NCBI GenBank assembly: GCA_028144365.1
Contig: JAOGAX010000008.1
Location: forward strand, 1-32,217
Source: Aquiluna sp.
Lineage (GTDB): Bacteria; Actinomycetota; Actinomycetes; Actinomycetales; Microbacteriaceae
DNA: 32,217 nucleotides
Direction of reading: 5' to 3'
Positions 1 through 7,430 of the stretch are shown one piece after another. The translations under genes were made by a program, and so were the position numbers. Position 1 is the stretch's first letter. Every line of letters begins with the position of its first letter. A model generated the notes under the pieces. The model was given only the letters and a program-made list of their open reading frames with translations. It was not told where the DNA came from and searched no databases.

Positions 1-419
1 AGAAGCGCGAGACCGACTGGGTTATCGGCGCAATGGTGGGCTACACATACGACTTCCCAGTCGACATACAGCTGCAGCTGGGTGACGTGGGTGGCCCCTC
101 CGGCGGGCTGATGTTCACCCTGGGTATCCTCGACACCCTAAGTGATGGTTCTATGGCCGCCGATCGTCACGTGTCGGGAACTGGAACAATCAACGCAGCC
201 GGCGAGGTCGGGCCGATTGGCGGGGTTGGATTGAAGATGATTGCCGCAAAAAACTCTGGCGCAGACCTGTTTTTGGTGCCCAAGGGCAACTGTGAAGAGG
301 CAATCGGGCAGATTCCCGACGGCTTGAGTGTTGTAACAGTGAGAGACTTGAGTGACGCGCTCGATGCAATAGATGCGTTGAGAGAAGGAAAACAGCTACC
401 AAGTGTTAGCTGCAACTAA
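1..419 (+). CDS. Lon-like (S16) serine protease, PDZ-protease family, C-terminal part
   Basis: The gene runs in from before the window; the reading frame is open from base 3 and stops at 417-419. The visible part is the proteolytic domain of the S16 (Lon) family. The motif GGPSGG carries the nucleophile Ser (codon 99-101), and GGVGLKMIAAK carries the general-base Lys (codon 234-236) 45 residues later, the spacing expected for the Ser-Lys dyad. In actinobacteria this domain usually follows an N-terminal membrane anchor and a PDZ domain (the Rv3194c type), so I infer that the missing part holds those. It acts outside or at the membrane. The next gene, UPF0182, starts 14 bases downstream behind its own Shine-Dalgarno, which suggests a two-gene operon. 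The family call is firm; the substrate is unknown. Confidence 0.85.
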   Translation, partial: KRETDWVIGAMVGYTYDFPVDIQLQLGDVGGPSGGLMFTLGILDTLSDGSMAADRHVSGTGTINAAGEVGPIGGVGLKMIAAKNSGADLFLVPKGNCEEAIGQIPDGLSVVTVRDLSDALDAIDALREGKQLPSVSCN

Positions 420-433
420 CTAGGAGAGATACA

Positions 434-3307
434 TTGGCACAGAGCACCCCTCAACAGGGACGTAAGGTATCACCGGTATCAATCGCGTTCGGAATCCTGG
501 CCGCGATTGTTTTTGCACTGGTGAGCGCAGCCGGCATCTACACCGATTGGCTGTGGTTCCGTCAGCTTGACTTTGAGGTTGTGTTCTTCACCCAAATAAT
601 CGCCCAGGTGGTTGCATTCCTGATCGGGTTTGTGATCATGACAGCCGTCATTGCGGTCGGTTTGATGCTTGCATGGCGAACACGTCCTATCTATTTAAAG
701 ATGCCAGATGAGTCTCCTTTTCAGGTCTACCAACAGCTCCTTGAGTCACTTCGCAAGGTCGTTATGTTCGGTGTTCCAGCCCTCATCGGTCTCGGTGGTG
801 GACTGGTTGCAGCCAGAGAGTGGCAGAGTGCCCTGCTATTTCTGAACGGCTCCGAGTTTGGTGTTCAGGACGGTCACTTTGGCTTCGACGTTGGTTTCTT
901 TGTCTTTGACCTACCGTTTCTCACCTTCGTGGTCGGCTTTTTGTCGGGTGCCGTCTTCCTAGCGGCGCTAATCAACCTTGCGGTTCACGTTGTCTATGGG
1001 GGCATTCGCTTCAGCGGTAGAGAGATCTCAGTATCCAAGCCCGCACGAGTTCAGCTTTCGATTTTGGTCGCCGTTTACCTCGTTATGCAGGGAGTTAGCC
1101 TCTGGTTCGACCAGTATTCAACGGTTGTAAACGACGGAGCTCTGTTTACCGGAGTCAACTACACCGACGCAAACGCTGTGATTCCAGGCCTTCAGATTCT
1201 TGCCTTTATCTCATTGGCTGTAGCAGTGACATTCTTGGTCACGGCTTTCTTGGCACAGTGGAGAATCTCAATCATCGCGACCGCTCTGATGGTCGTTAGC
1301 TCGCTTGTTGTTGGCGGGCTTTACCCGTGGATTGTTCAGACGTTTATCGTGGTTCCTAATGAGCGAACCCTTGAGGCTCCCTACCTCCAAAAGAACATTG
1401 AATCCACCAGAACCGCTTTCGGTATCGACAACGTTGAGGTAATCGAGTACGACGCCAAGGTTGTTGCTGAAGAGGGTGCTCTGCGCAACGATGCAAAGAC
1501 CACAGCCTCAATCCGCATTATTGACCCAGCACTGGTGAGCGACGCGTTCCGCCAGCTGGAACAGTATCGTCAGTACTACTCATTCCCAAACCGCCTCCAC
1601 GTCGGGCGCTACGAGATTGACGGCGAGACTCAGGACACCGTGGTCGCCGTTCGTGAGCTGAACCAAGCAGGACTTGGCGACTCTCAATCGTGGTACAACT
1701 CGACCATTGTGTTCACCCACGGCTTTGGATTTGTCGCCGCCTACGGAAACAAGCGTGACAGCGACGGAAAGCCCCTGTTCTTGCAAAGCGGTATTCCAAC
1801 CGTCGGCCTACTTGGCGATTTCGAGCCGAGAATCTACTTTGGTCTGAACTCACCGGAGTACTCAATCGTTGGAGCGCCAGATGGAGCCGATCCCCTTGAG
1901 TTCGACTTCCCGGCCGGTGAAGATGGCGAAAGAGAGACCTACACCACATTCAACGCTGATGGCGGACCAATGATTGGTGATCTTTTCACTCGTCTTGCTT
2001 ACGCACTTCGCTTCCAGAGCGAACAGATTCTGCTTTCCGACGCAATCAATGCAGAGTCCCAGATTCTCTACAACCGTGATCCAGCCGACAGGATCAAAGA
2101 GGTTGCTCCTTATCTGACCGTTGACACAGAGGTTTACCCGGCGATTGTCGACGGCAGAATCAAGTGGATAGTAGACGGATACACCACCTCTACCGACTTC
2201 CCCTACTCAAACCTCGAGCCATTCAACTTGGCAATTCTTGACACCGCGAGCGAGACCTTCAACCGCGATGTGTCTGAGGTGAACTACATCCGCAACTCGG
2301 TGAAGGCCACCGTTGATGCCTATGACGGCTCGGTCGATCTTTACCAGTGGGACGAGAACGACCCAATTCTGAATGCGTGGATGGGCATCTACCCAAATAC
2401 GGTTCAGCCACTGAGCGCGATGAGTGAGGATCTGCTGAGCCACGTCCGCTACCCAGCTGACCTGTTCAAGATGCAGAGATCTGTTCTTGGTCGCTACCAC
2501 GTAACCGAGGCTGGCGCTTTCTACTCTCAGCAGGACGCTTGGATGACGCCGAATGACCCAGTAGAGGGCACCGGGCTTGGCAGCCTGCAGCCTCCCTACT
2601 ACCTAACCCTTCAGACTCCGGGTGATGATGAGAGTGCATTCTCGCTTTACTCAACCTTCATCCCTCAGTCCACCGGCGAGACCACTAGAAACGTGCTCAC
2701 CGGTTACCTCATCGCAAACGCCGAGGCGGGCGGAGAGGCCGGCAAAGTCAACGACGAATACGGAAAGCTGACGCTGTTGAATTTGCCGAGAGAGACGATT
2801 GTCCCCGGCCCGGGCCAGGTGCAGAACAACTTCAACGCTGATAGCGATGTCTCATCGCTACTAAACATCCTGCGACAGGGTTCGACCAGGGTGCTGAACG
2901 GAAACCTCTTGACCCTTCCTGTTGGTGGAGGCCTGCTCTACGTCCAGCCTGTCTACATTGAGTCGACCGGTGAGACCAGCTACCCACTGCTTCAGAAGAT
3001 TCTGGTGGCATTCGGTGATCAGATTGCCTTCGAGGACACTCTCGAGCTGGCACTTGACGACCTATTTGGTGGTGACTCTGGCGCGGATGTCGCTGATGGC
3101 GGCACCAGCACCGACACAGGTTCCGATACCGGTTCCGGCACCACGGACTCGGGTAACGCGGCTCTTGATAGGGCCCTCAACGCAGCAAAGCGCGCTCTCG
3201 ATGACAAGGCTGCTGCGCTGCGGGCAGGCGACTGGACCGCCTTTGGTGAGGCCGATGAGCGGCTGCAGCGAGCCATTGAGGACGCTCTAGACGCACTAGA
3301 GAACTAG
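434..3307 (+). CDS. UPF0182 family large membrane protein
   Basis: A 957-residue protein of the UPF0182/COG1615 family, whose function is not established. The start is TTG, preceded by TAGGAGAG (421-428) at good spacing. The N-terminal third holds about seven hydrophobic spans (roughly residues 15-35, 47-80, 109-130, 155-185, 206-222, 250-275, 280-302). A long extracytoplasmic domain (about 305-870) follows, rich in Tyr, Asp and Asn. The tail is a low-complexity Gly/Asp/Ser/Thr linker (about 880-905) followed by an Ala-rich amphipathic helix ending in LDALEN. Length and layout match family members of about 950-1000 residues. It lies 14 bases after the Lon-like protease gene, a pairing also seen in Mycobacterium (Rv3194c-Rv3193c), so a joint envelope role is plausible but inferred. 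Confidence 0.9.
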   Translation: MAQSTPQQGRKVSPVSIAFGILAAIVFALVSAAGIYTDWLWFRQLDFEVVFFTQIIAQVVAFLIGFVIMTAVIAVGLMLAWRTRPIYLKMPDESPFQVYQQLLESLRKVVMFGVPALIGLGGGLVAAREWQSALLFLNGSEFGVQDGHFGFDVGFFVFDLPFLTFVVGFLSGAVFLAALINLAVHVVYGGIRFSGREISVSKPARVQLSILVAVYLVMQGVSLWFDQYSTVVNDGALFTGVNYTDANAVIPGLQILAFISLAVAVTFLVTAFLAQWRISIIATALMVVSSLVVGGLYPWIVQTFIVVPNERTLEAPYLQKNIESTRTAFGIDNVEVIEYDAKVVAEEGALRNDAKTTASIRIIDPALVSDAFRQLEQYRQYYSFPNRLHVGRYEIDGETQDTVVAVRELNQAGLGDSQSWYNSTIVFTHGFGFVAAYGNKRDSDGKPLFLQSGIPTVGLLGDFEPRIYFGLNSPEYSIVGAPDGADPLEFDFPAGEDGERETYTTFNADGGPMIGDLFTRLAYALRFQSEQILLSDAINAESQILYNRDPADRIKEVAPYLTVDTEVYPAIVDGRIKWIVDGYTTSTDFPYSNLEPFNLAILDTASETFNRDVSEVNYIRNSVKATVDAYDGSVDLYQWDENDPILNAWMGIYPNTVQPLSAMSEDLLSHVRYPADLFKMQRSVLGRYHVTEAGAFYSQQDAWMTPNDPVEGTGLGSLQPPYYLTLQTPGDDESAFSLYSTFIPQSTGETTRNVLTGYLIANAEAGGEAGKVNDEYGKLTLLNLPRETIVPGPGQVQNNFNADSDVSSLLNILRQGSTRVLNGNLLTLPVGGGLLYVQPVYIESTGETSYPLLQKILVAFGDQIAFEDTLELALDDLFGGDSGADVADGGTSTDTGSDTGSGTTDSGNAALDRALNAAKRALDDKAAALRAGDWTAFGEADERLQRAIEDALDALEN

Positions 3308-3336
3308 CGGGCAATCTGCTATCGTTACTACTTCGC

Positions 3337-3413
3337 CGCGGGGTGGAGCAGTTCGGTAGCTCGCCGGGCTCATAACCCGGAGGTCGTAGGTTCAAATCCT
3401 GCCCCCGCAACCA
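3337..3413 (+). tRNA. Initiator tRNA-fMet (CAT)
   Basis: A 77-base cloverleaf including an encoded CCA. The anticodon CAT lies at 3371-3373. Initiator features are clear: the first base C faces A at position 72 (no Watson-Crick pair at 1:72), and three G:C pairs close the anticodon stem (GGG-CTCATAA-CCC). The T arm is TAGG-TTCAAAT-CCTG. A possible -10 element, TATCGT at 3320-3325, precedes it; no good -35 is visible. A strong hairpin terminator follows within three bases. Confidence 0.97.
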
Positions 3414-3415
3414 AG

Positions 3416-3446
3416 AAACCCCCGAAGTGAAAGCTTCGGGGGTTTT
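3416..3446 (+). terminator. Intrinsic terminator after tRNA-fMet
   Basis: A perfect 9-bp stem, CCCCCGAAG (3419-3427) with CTTCGGGGG (3434-3442), has a 6-base loop TGAAAG. It is flanked by AAA on the left and TTTT on the right, so the stem can extend through A:T pairs. This is a textbook Rho-independent terminator. It isolates the tRNA from the lipoprotein gene downstream. Confidence 0.93.
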
Positions 3447-3486
3447 CACTTGTGGAAAACAAAAAGCGACCAATGCAGAATCTCTA

Positions 3487-3492
3487 TATCTT
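3487..3492 (+). promoter_or_regulatory. Putative -10 box, leaderless lipoprotein mRNA
   Basis: TATCTT fits TANNNT and ends exactly six bases before the ATG at 3499, so transcription would begin at or next to the start codon. No Shine-Dalgarno is visible before the ATG. No convincing -35 is seen. It lies just after the tRNA terminator, where a new promoter is needed. Confidence 0.4.
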
Positions 3493-3498
3493 GCTCAG

Positions 3499-3918
3499 AT
3501 GAGATTTCTTCTGGCTCTACTTCCTCTTTCCCTGGTAATCGCATCTTGCGCTTCCCAAGAGACCGTGAGCGAAATCAACCCCTCACCTGATGAATTGACT
3601 CTGGCTCTGGAGCGCTATGCCGGTATGGGCACTGGCGAATCTGATTTTGTTGAGGCCCTCACCGGAAGCGCGCTGGTCTCGGCTCTCGAGACTCAGGAGC
3701 TTCTCGACTCAGTTGGCTACCGACGATTAGGCCGGCCGAGCTTCGAGGTAACAGGGCTTTCAAGTGAGTCATCGCGGGTTTGCATGGACCTGTCAGGGGT
3801 GGCAATTGTCAATGCGGAGGGCGAGCAGGTCGAAACCACCCGGGAGAGACTGCAGGTGAGCGTGGAGCTAGAGGACGGGCTGATAAAAACCTTTCAGGTC
3901 GGAGATAGCGGGTGCTAA
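3499..3918 (+). CDS. Small lipoprotein of unknown function
   Basis: A predicted 139-residue exported lipoprotein. I chose the ATG at 3499 because the longer reading frame from 3427 would begin inside the tRNA terminator. The N-terminus MRFLLALLPLSLVIASC is a short lipoprotein signal with lipobox IASC and lipidated Cys17. The mature part is about 120 residues, with a helical Glu/Leu-rich first half (ESDFVEALTG, SALETQELL) and a beta-like second half containing SRVCMDLSGVAIVNAEG, ending in GC. This layout resembles small lipoproteins of Microbacteriaceae that precede a PKD-like secreted protein; that comparison is from memory. The gene overlaps the next one by seven bases, so the two are probably translated together. 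Function unknown. Confidence 0.7.
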   Translation: MRFLLALLPLSLVIASCASQETVSEINPSPDELTLALERYAGMGTGESDFVEALTGSALVSALETQELLDSVGYRRLGRPSFEVTGLSSESSRVCMDLSGVAIVNAEGEQVETTRERLQVSVELEDGLIKTFQVGDSGC

Positions 3919-4628
3919 TCGAGATATTGCTAGCCGCTAGCTGCAGCATCGAAGCTGCAGCACTTGGGGTTTGCGAATGCAGCCAGGAGCAGACCGAGGG
4001 TTCGTTTGAGGTTTGTGCTACGGAGCGAATAACTGATCGCGAGGAAGTGAGTCGAGAGTCTCCAGCCACACCTCAGCCAAAGCCCCTCAGACTCTGCAGT
4101 TGGTATGCAAATGGCACCATCGACTCGCCTACCCTGAGCGTAATAACCGCTTGGGTTCCGATTGGTTCGCGCCTCTGCATTGGCGATGAGGTTCCCGAGG
4201 CGACAAGGCAGGTGGTGAGCATTGATGATGAGGTGTCGGATGTTTTTGGTGCGACATCACGAAGGCCCTTTGCCTACTCGAGTCCTGGTGGCGAGGTGGA
4301 GGTGGGTGTGCCAGCGAGCTTTTTCGTCGAGCTGGCAGCATTTGAGTTTGCAGGAAATCTCCTGGGCCGAAGCGCAAATATCAGGTTTGAACCGACTGCA
4401 GCTCGCTGGCAATTTTCGGACGGTGAAACAGGAAGTGGCTTCAGCGTGGACCGGATATTTGATTCGCCTGGCAGCCTCAGCGCGGTTGCCAAAGTGCGTG
4501 TCCGAGCGAGCTACCAGTTCGATGGTGGCTCCTGGCAACAGTCGGATGCCGAGATTTGGCTAAGTAGCAACGAGCTTGCGATCTCGGTGGTGGAAATTCC
4601 ACGAAGGACACTCCTGGTTACTAGGTAA
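3912..4628 (+). CDS. PKD-like exported protein, hypothetical
   Basis: A 238-residue protein without a firmly recognised family. It starts at GTG 3912; GGAG at 3901-3904 gives a seven-base spacing, and a stop at 3906-3908 blocks any longer start. The N-terminus (MLIEILLAASCS) is hydrophobic but lacks a positive charge, so export is likely rather than certain. Six cysteines lie in the first 90 residues (11, 21, 23, 35, 62, 89). The C-terminal half looks like a PKD-type beta sandwich: VGVPASFF (about 131-138), a conserved-looking WQFSDGETG (166-174), a PGS turn (186-188), then VRVRASYQFDGGSW. It overlaps the lipoprotein gene by seven bases, and the two likely form one operon. Its role is probably at the cell surface; this is inference. 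Confidence 0.65.
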   Translation: MLIEILLAASCSIEAAALGVCECSQEQTEGSFEVCATERITDREEVSRESPATPQPKPLRLCSWYANGTIDSPTLSVITAWVPIGSRLCIGDEVPEATRQVVSIDDEVSDVFGATSRRPFAYSSPGGEVEVGVPASFFVELAAFEFAGNLLGRSANIRFEPTAARWQFSDGETGSGFSVDRIFDSPGSLSAVAKVRVRASYQFDGGSWQQSDAEIWLSSNELAISVVEIPRRTLLVTR

Positions 4629-4652
4629 CAGAATCTATTCAGCTGGGACTCA

Positions 4653-4658
4653 TAGAAT
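4653..4658 (+). promoter_or_regulatory. Putative -10 box of the htrA-like gene
   Basis: TAGAAT matches TATAAT at five of six bases and sits 44 bases before the preferred ATG (4703). An imperfect inverted repeat, GAATCTAT (4631-4638) and ATAGAATC (4652-4659), seven of eight positions matching, overlaps it and could be an operator. No clear -35 is visible. Confidence 0.4.
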
Positions 4659-4702
4659 CCCCAGAGTTGTTGAACATAATGGCGGGGAGCGAAAGGGTTG
4701 AA

Positions 4703-5890
4703 ATGAGTCAGTTCCAAAGAGGCGATAGCCAGTTCACTTTCAGCACGCCATACGCAGCTCCAATTGCGCCACAACCTCCGAAGCGCAGGGTTGGAGCGCT
4801 GGGCATTGCAGCACTTGCGATGTCGAGCGCACTTGTGGGCGGCATCATTGGTGCAAGTTCCATGGGCATCAGCTACGTTGCCTCAACACAGCCAGCTCCT
4901 GTGGTCGTCAACAGTGTTGAGCAGGTCAACTGGGTAACCGGTGCTGCATCGCAGGCGGGCCCATCCGTTGTAACGCTCTCGGTCAACTCTTCATCGAATT
5001 CAGGCTCTGGCTCAGGAGTGATTCTTACCGAGGACGGCTACATCCTGACCAATGCCCATGTCGTCACACTCGGCGGTGAAACCGATGGCGCATCGCTTGC
5101 GGTCCGGCTATTTGATGGCACCGTTGTTGCAGCGGAGCTGATTGGTTACGACTCGGTCTATGACCTGGCTGTAATCAAGGTTGAGGCCGAGGGGCTAAAG
5201 CCAATTGTCTTTGCCGACTCGAAGACTCTGAATGTTGGTCAGAACGTGGTCGCCATTGGAGCTCCGCTTGGTTTGACCTCTACCGTGACCGAGGGCATTG
5301 TTTCCGCACTGAACCGCACTATTCAGGTTGCCAGCTCGGAAGTTTCTGACGAGCCGGGACTTAGTTTTTGGACTGGAGTTGGCGAATCCATTTCAATTCA
5401 GGTGATTCAGACCGATGCCGCCATCAATCCTGGTAATTCGGGAGGCGCTCTGGTTGACGAAAACGGTCGTCTGATCGGAGTGAATGTCGCGATTGCCACT
5501 GCGGGTAACGGGGTTGCCGGCTCGATTGGCGTGGGTTTCGCCATTCCGTCAAACACCGCCGCTCGAATTGCCACCGAGATCATGGAGACCGGAGTAGCAA
5601 CCCACGGGTTGCTCGGAGCGATGGTTCGCAACAGTTTCGCGGCTGACTCAAGCTTCTCAATTGGAGCCTATGTCGAACAGGTCACCGAGGATGGCGCTGC
5701 GAATGCTGCGGGTATTCGTTCCGGGGACATAGTTATTGAATTTGCGGGGGAGAGGGTTACCGGCTCCGCCGATCTCACCGCATTAGTCAGGGCCCAGCCG
5801 GCAGGTGCAGAGGTTGAGGTGGTTGTCCTTCGAGACGGCACCAACCGCACCTTCACAGTGACCCTTGGCGATGCCGCCGACCTAAACTAG
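4703..5890 (+). CDS. HtrA/DegP-type membrane-anchored serine protease with PDZ
   Basis: A 395-residue S1C protease. The frame opens further upstream (TTG 4667, ATG 4679), but ATG 4703 has the best Shine-Dalgarno (AAAGGG at 4692-4697). Order of parts: a short Pro/Gln-rich cytoplasmic tail; one membrane span (about 33-56); a chymotrypsin-fold domain with His119 (TNAHVV), Asp154 (YDLAVIK) and Ser246 (GNSGGAL); a C-terminal PDZ domain (about 310-390). A loop of about 20 residues (SSEVSDEPGLSFWTGVGES) lies just before the Ser motif, as in many actinobacterial homologs. All catalytic residues are intact. It should face the outside and degrade or chaperone misfolded envelope proteins. The exact ortholog (HtrA, HtrB or PepD type) cannot be settled here. 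Confidence 0.92.
   Translation: MSQFQRGDSQFTFSTPYAAPIAPQPPKRRVGALGIAALAMSSALVGGIIGASSMGISYVASTQPAPVVVNSVEQVNWVTGAASQAGPSVVTLSVNSSSNSGSGSGVILTEDGYILTNAHVVTLGGETDGASLAVRLFDGTVVAAELIGYDSVYDLAVIKVEAEGLKPIVFADSKTLNVGQNVVAIGAPLGLTSTVTEGIVSALNRTIQVASSEVSDEPGLSFWTGVGESISIQVIQTDAAINPGNSGGALVDENGRLIGVNVAIATAGNGVAGSIGVGFAIPSNTAARIATEIMETGVATHGLLGAMVRNSFAADSSFSIGAYVEQVTEDGAANAAGIRSGDIVIEFAGERVTGSADLTALVRAQPAGAEVEVVVLRDGTNRTFTVTLGDAADLN
5883..5888 (+). promoter_or_regulatory. Possible -10 box, leaderless DUF3039 mRNA
   Basis: TAAACT ends seven bases before the ATG at 5896. It lies within the last codons of the upstream protease gene, so the match may be coincidental. No Shine-Dalgarno is visible before the ATG. 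Confidence 0.25.
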
Positions 5891-5895
5891 GCACC

Positions 5896-6120
5896 ATGTC
5901 AGATCGCGACACCGAGCTCCTCGAAAAAGAGGAGATTCTCGAAGACGGGGATCACGAGCGCTATTCGCACTACGTGAAAAAAGACAAGATTGTCTCCTCC
6001 GCCGTCATGGGAAACGCCGTTATTGCGCTGTGTGGCAAGGTTTGGGTTCCCTCACGCGCGCCTGAGAAGTTTCCAGTCTGCCCAACCTGCAAGGCGATCT
6101 ACGAAAAGCTGAAGCCCTAA
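5896..6120 (+). CDS. DUF3039 domain protein, small Cys/His protein
   Basis: A 74-residue actinobacterial protein that I recognise as DUF3039; its function is unknown. The N-terminus is very acidic (LLEKEEILEDGD). His20 and His25 come next, then Cys46 (ALCG) and a CPTC motif (Cys62, Cys65), which together could bind zinc. There is no signal peptide or membrane span, so it is cytoplasmic. It starts six bases after the protease stop. Its stop codon overlaps that of the convergent pncB gene in the shared tetranucleotide CTAA (6117-6120). In other actinobacteria DUF3039 genes also lie near pncB; this is from memory. Confidence 0.85.
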   Translation: MSDRDTELLEKEEILEDGDHERYSHYVKKDKIVSSAVMGNAVIALCGKVWVPSRAPEKFPVCPTCKAIYEKLKP

Positions 6121-7385
6121 CTGAAAATTGTCGGTATGGCTGGCTCGCCCTTTGAGAGCCTCAGTGCAGTTTTTGGGAGCTCTGCTTTCGCATCTAGGTG
6201 ATGTGCCTTGGCGGCCAACACGCCCATCTGGCCCAGATACTGGTCGTCGGCTTGGCCCTCACTCATCAGATCAACTTGAAGCGGGCGACCGACATCGCTT
6301 CCAATGAGCTCCGCGGAGGCACTGCCGGACTCTATGAGCCTCGATGCCCTCTTCTCCCCACCACGATTGGTCTTTGACTTCGAGGTCTTGGCAACCTCAG
6401 TCCACTCAGTTCCATCGGTGTGTGCGACGAGCTTGTAGACGAATCCGGCAGTTGGGTGTCCGGATCCGGTTACCAAAGAAGTTCCAACTCCAAAGCGGTC
6501 CACGGGAGCTGCCGCAAGGGCCGCGATGGTGTACTCGTCGAGGTCGCTGGTGACAACTATCTTGGTTTGCTTTGCTCCGAGATCATCTAGCTGCCTTCTA
6601 ACCTCAACGGCCGTGGAGCCGAGGTCTCCAGAGTCAATCCGAACTGCCGAGACCTTGCCGCCAGTGAGCTCAACTGCCATTTTCACGGCACTGGTGATGT
6701 CGTAGGTATCGACTAAAAGTGTCGTGTCTGGCCCCATCGAGGCGATTTGAGCCTCGAAGGCCTCTTTTTCGGAGTCATGCAGCAGGGTAAAGCTGTGAGC
6801 GCTGGTTCCCATGGTCGGGATTCCCCAGCTTCTTCCAGCCTCAAGGTTGCTGGTCGCGTCGAAGCCGGCAATAAATGCCGCTCTTGCGGCGGCAATAGCA
6901 GCTGACTCATGAGCTCGTCTCGCTCCCATTTCGGCGAGAAAGCGTCCTGAGGCGGCAGTATGCATGCGGGATGCCGCTGAGGCAACGGCAGAGTCGTAGT
7001 TGAGGATGGAGAGAATTACGGTTTCAAGCAGCACTGCCTCGGCAAACGTGCCGCGAACTGTCATCACCGGGGAATTTGCAAAGTAGATCTCTCCCTCGCG
7101 GTATCCGGTGATTGAGCCTGAAAACTTGTAGTTTTTCAGCCACTCGAGCGTCTTTTTGTCCACAACCTCCGCCTTGCGAAGGTAGTCCAGCTCGTCTTGG
7201 CCAAACCTGAAATCGGCAATGGCATCTAGAACCCTGCCCACACCTGCGAGAACGCCGTAGCGCCTGCCGGAGGGAAGTTGACGAGTGAAGACCTCGAAAA
7301 CGCACTCTCTTTCACTCTTTCCAGAACGGAGCGCGGCCTGGAGCATGGTGAGCTCGTAGCGGTCAGTCATCAGGGCATAAGACAC
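6117..7385 (-). CDS. pncB: Nicotinate phosphoribosyltransferase
   Basis: A 422-residue cytoplasmic enzyme that converts nicotinate and PRPP, with ATP, to nicotinate mononucleotide in NAD salvage. The N-terminus MTDRYELTMLQAAL is the family signature. The active-site His, phosphorylated in the Salmonella enzyme, is His197 in TMGTSAHSF. VRIDSGDLG and the FGVGTSLVTG phosphate-binding segment are present. The GTG at 7385 is preceded at exactly six bases by TAGGCT, which suggests a leaderless mRNA; ATG 7370 is an alternative start. It is divergent from murI across 45 bases, and at its 3' end it shares stop-codon bases with the DUF3039 gene. Confidence 0.95.
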   Translation of the reverse strand: MSYALMTDRYELTMLQAALRSGKSERECVFEVFTRQLPSGRRYGVLAGVGRVLDAIADFRFGQDELDYLRKAEVVDKKTLEWLKNYKFSGSITGYREGEIYFANSPVMTVRGTFAEAVLLETVILSILNYDSAVASAASRMHTAASGRFLAEMGARRAHESAAIAAARAAFIAGFDATSNLEAGRSWGIPTMGTSAHSFTLLHDSEKEAFEAQIASMGPDTTLLVDTYDITSAVKMAVELTGGKVSAVRIDSGDLGSTAVEVRRQLDDLGAKQTKIVVTSDLDEYTIAALAAAPVDRFGVGTSLVTGSGHPTAGFVYKLVAHTDGTEWTEVAKTSKSKTNRGGEKRASRLIESGSASAELIGSDVGRPLQVDLMSEGQADDQYLGQMGVLAAKAHHLDAKAELPKTALRLSKGEPAIPTIFS

Positions 7386-7391
7386 GGCAAC

Positions 7392-7397
7392 AGCCTA
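7392..7397 (-). promoter_or_regulatory. Putative -10 box of pncB
   Basis: On the minus strand TAGGCT ends six bases before the pncB GTG. No Shine-Dalgarno is seen, so transcription probably starts at the start codon. The -35 region is weak. Confidence 0.45.
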
Positions 7398-7418
7398 CTG
7401 ACTGCTGATTGCGCACCC

Positions 7419-7424
7419 TAGACT
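7419..7424 (+). promoter_or_regulatory. Putative -10 box of murI
   Basis: TAGACT ends six bases before the murI GTG (7431). It mirrors the pncB promoter on the other strand within the same 45-base gap. This geometry fits a leaderless transcript for both genes. Confidence 0.45.
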
Positions 7425-7430
7425 TAGGGC

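Noticed and set aside
3177-3473. A 98-codon minus-strand frame with a GQDLNLRPPGYEPGELPN-like segment
   Set aside because: It is antisense to tRNA-fMet; this peptide is a common false protein in databases produced by translating the reverse of the initiator tRNA.
3337-4628. A genomic island inserted at tRNA-fMet
   Set aside because: There is no integrase, no repeated tRNA 3' end and no composition change; only two small genes follow.
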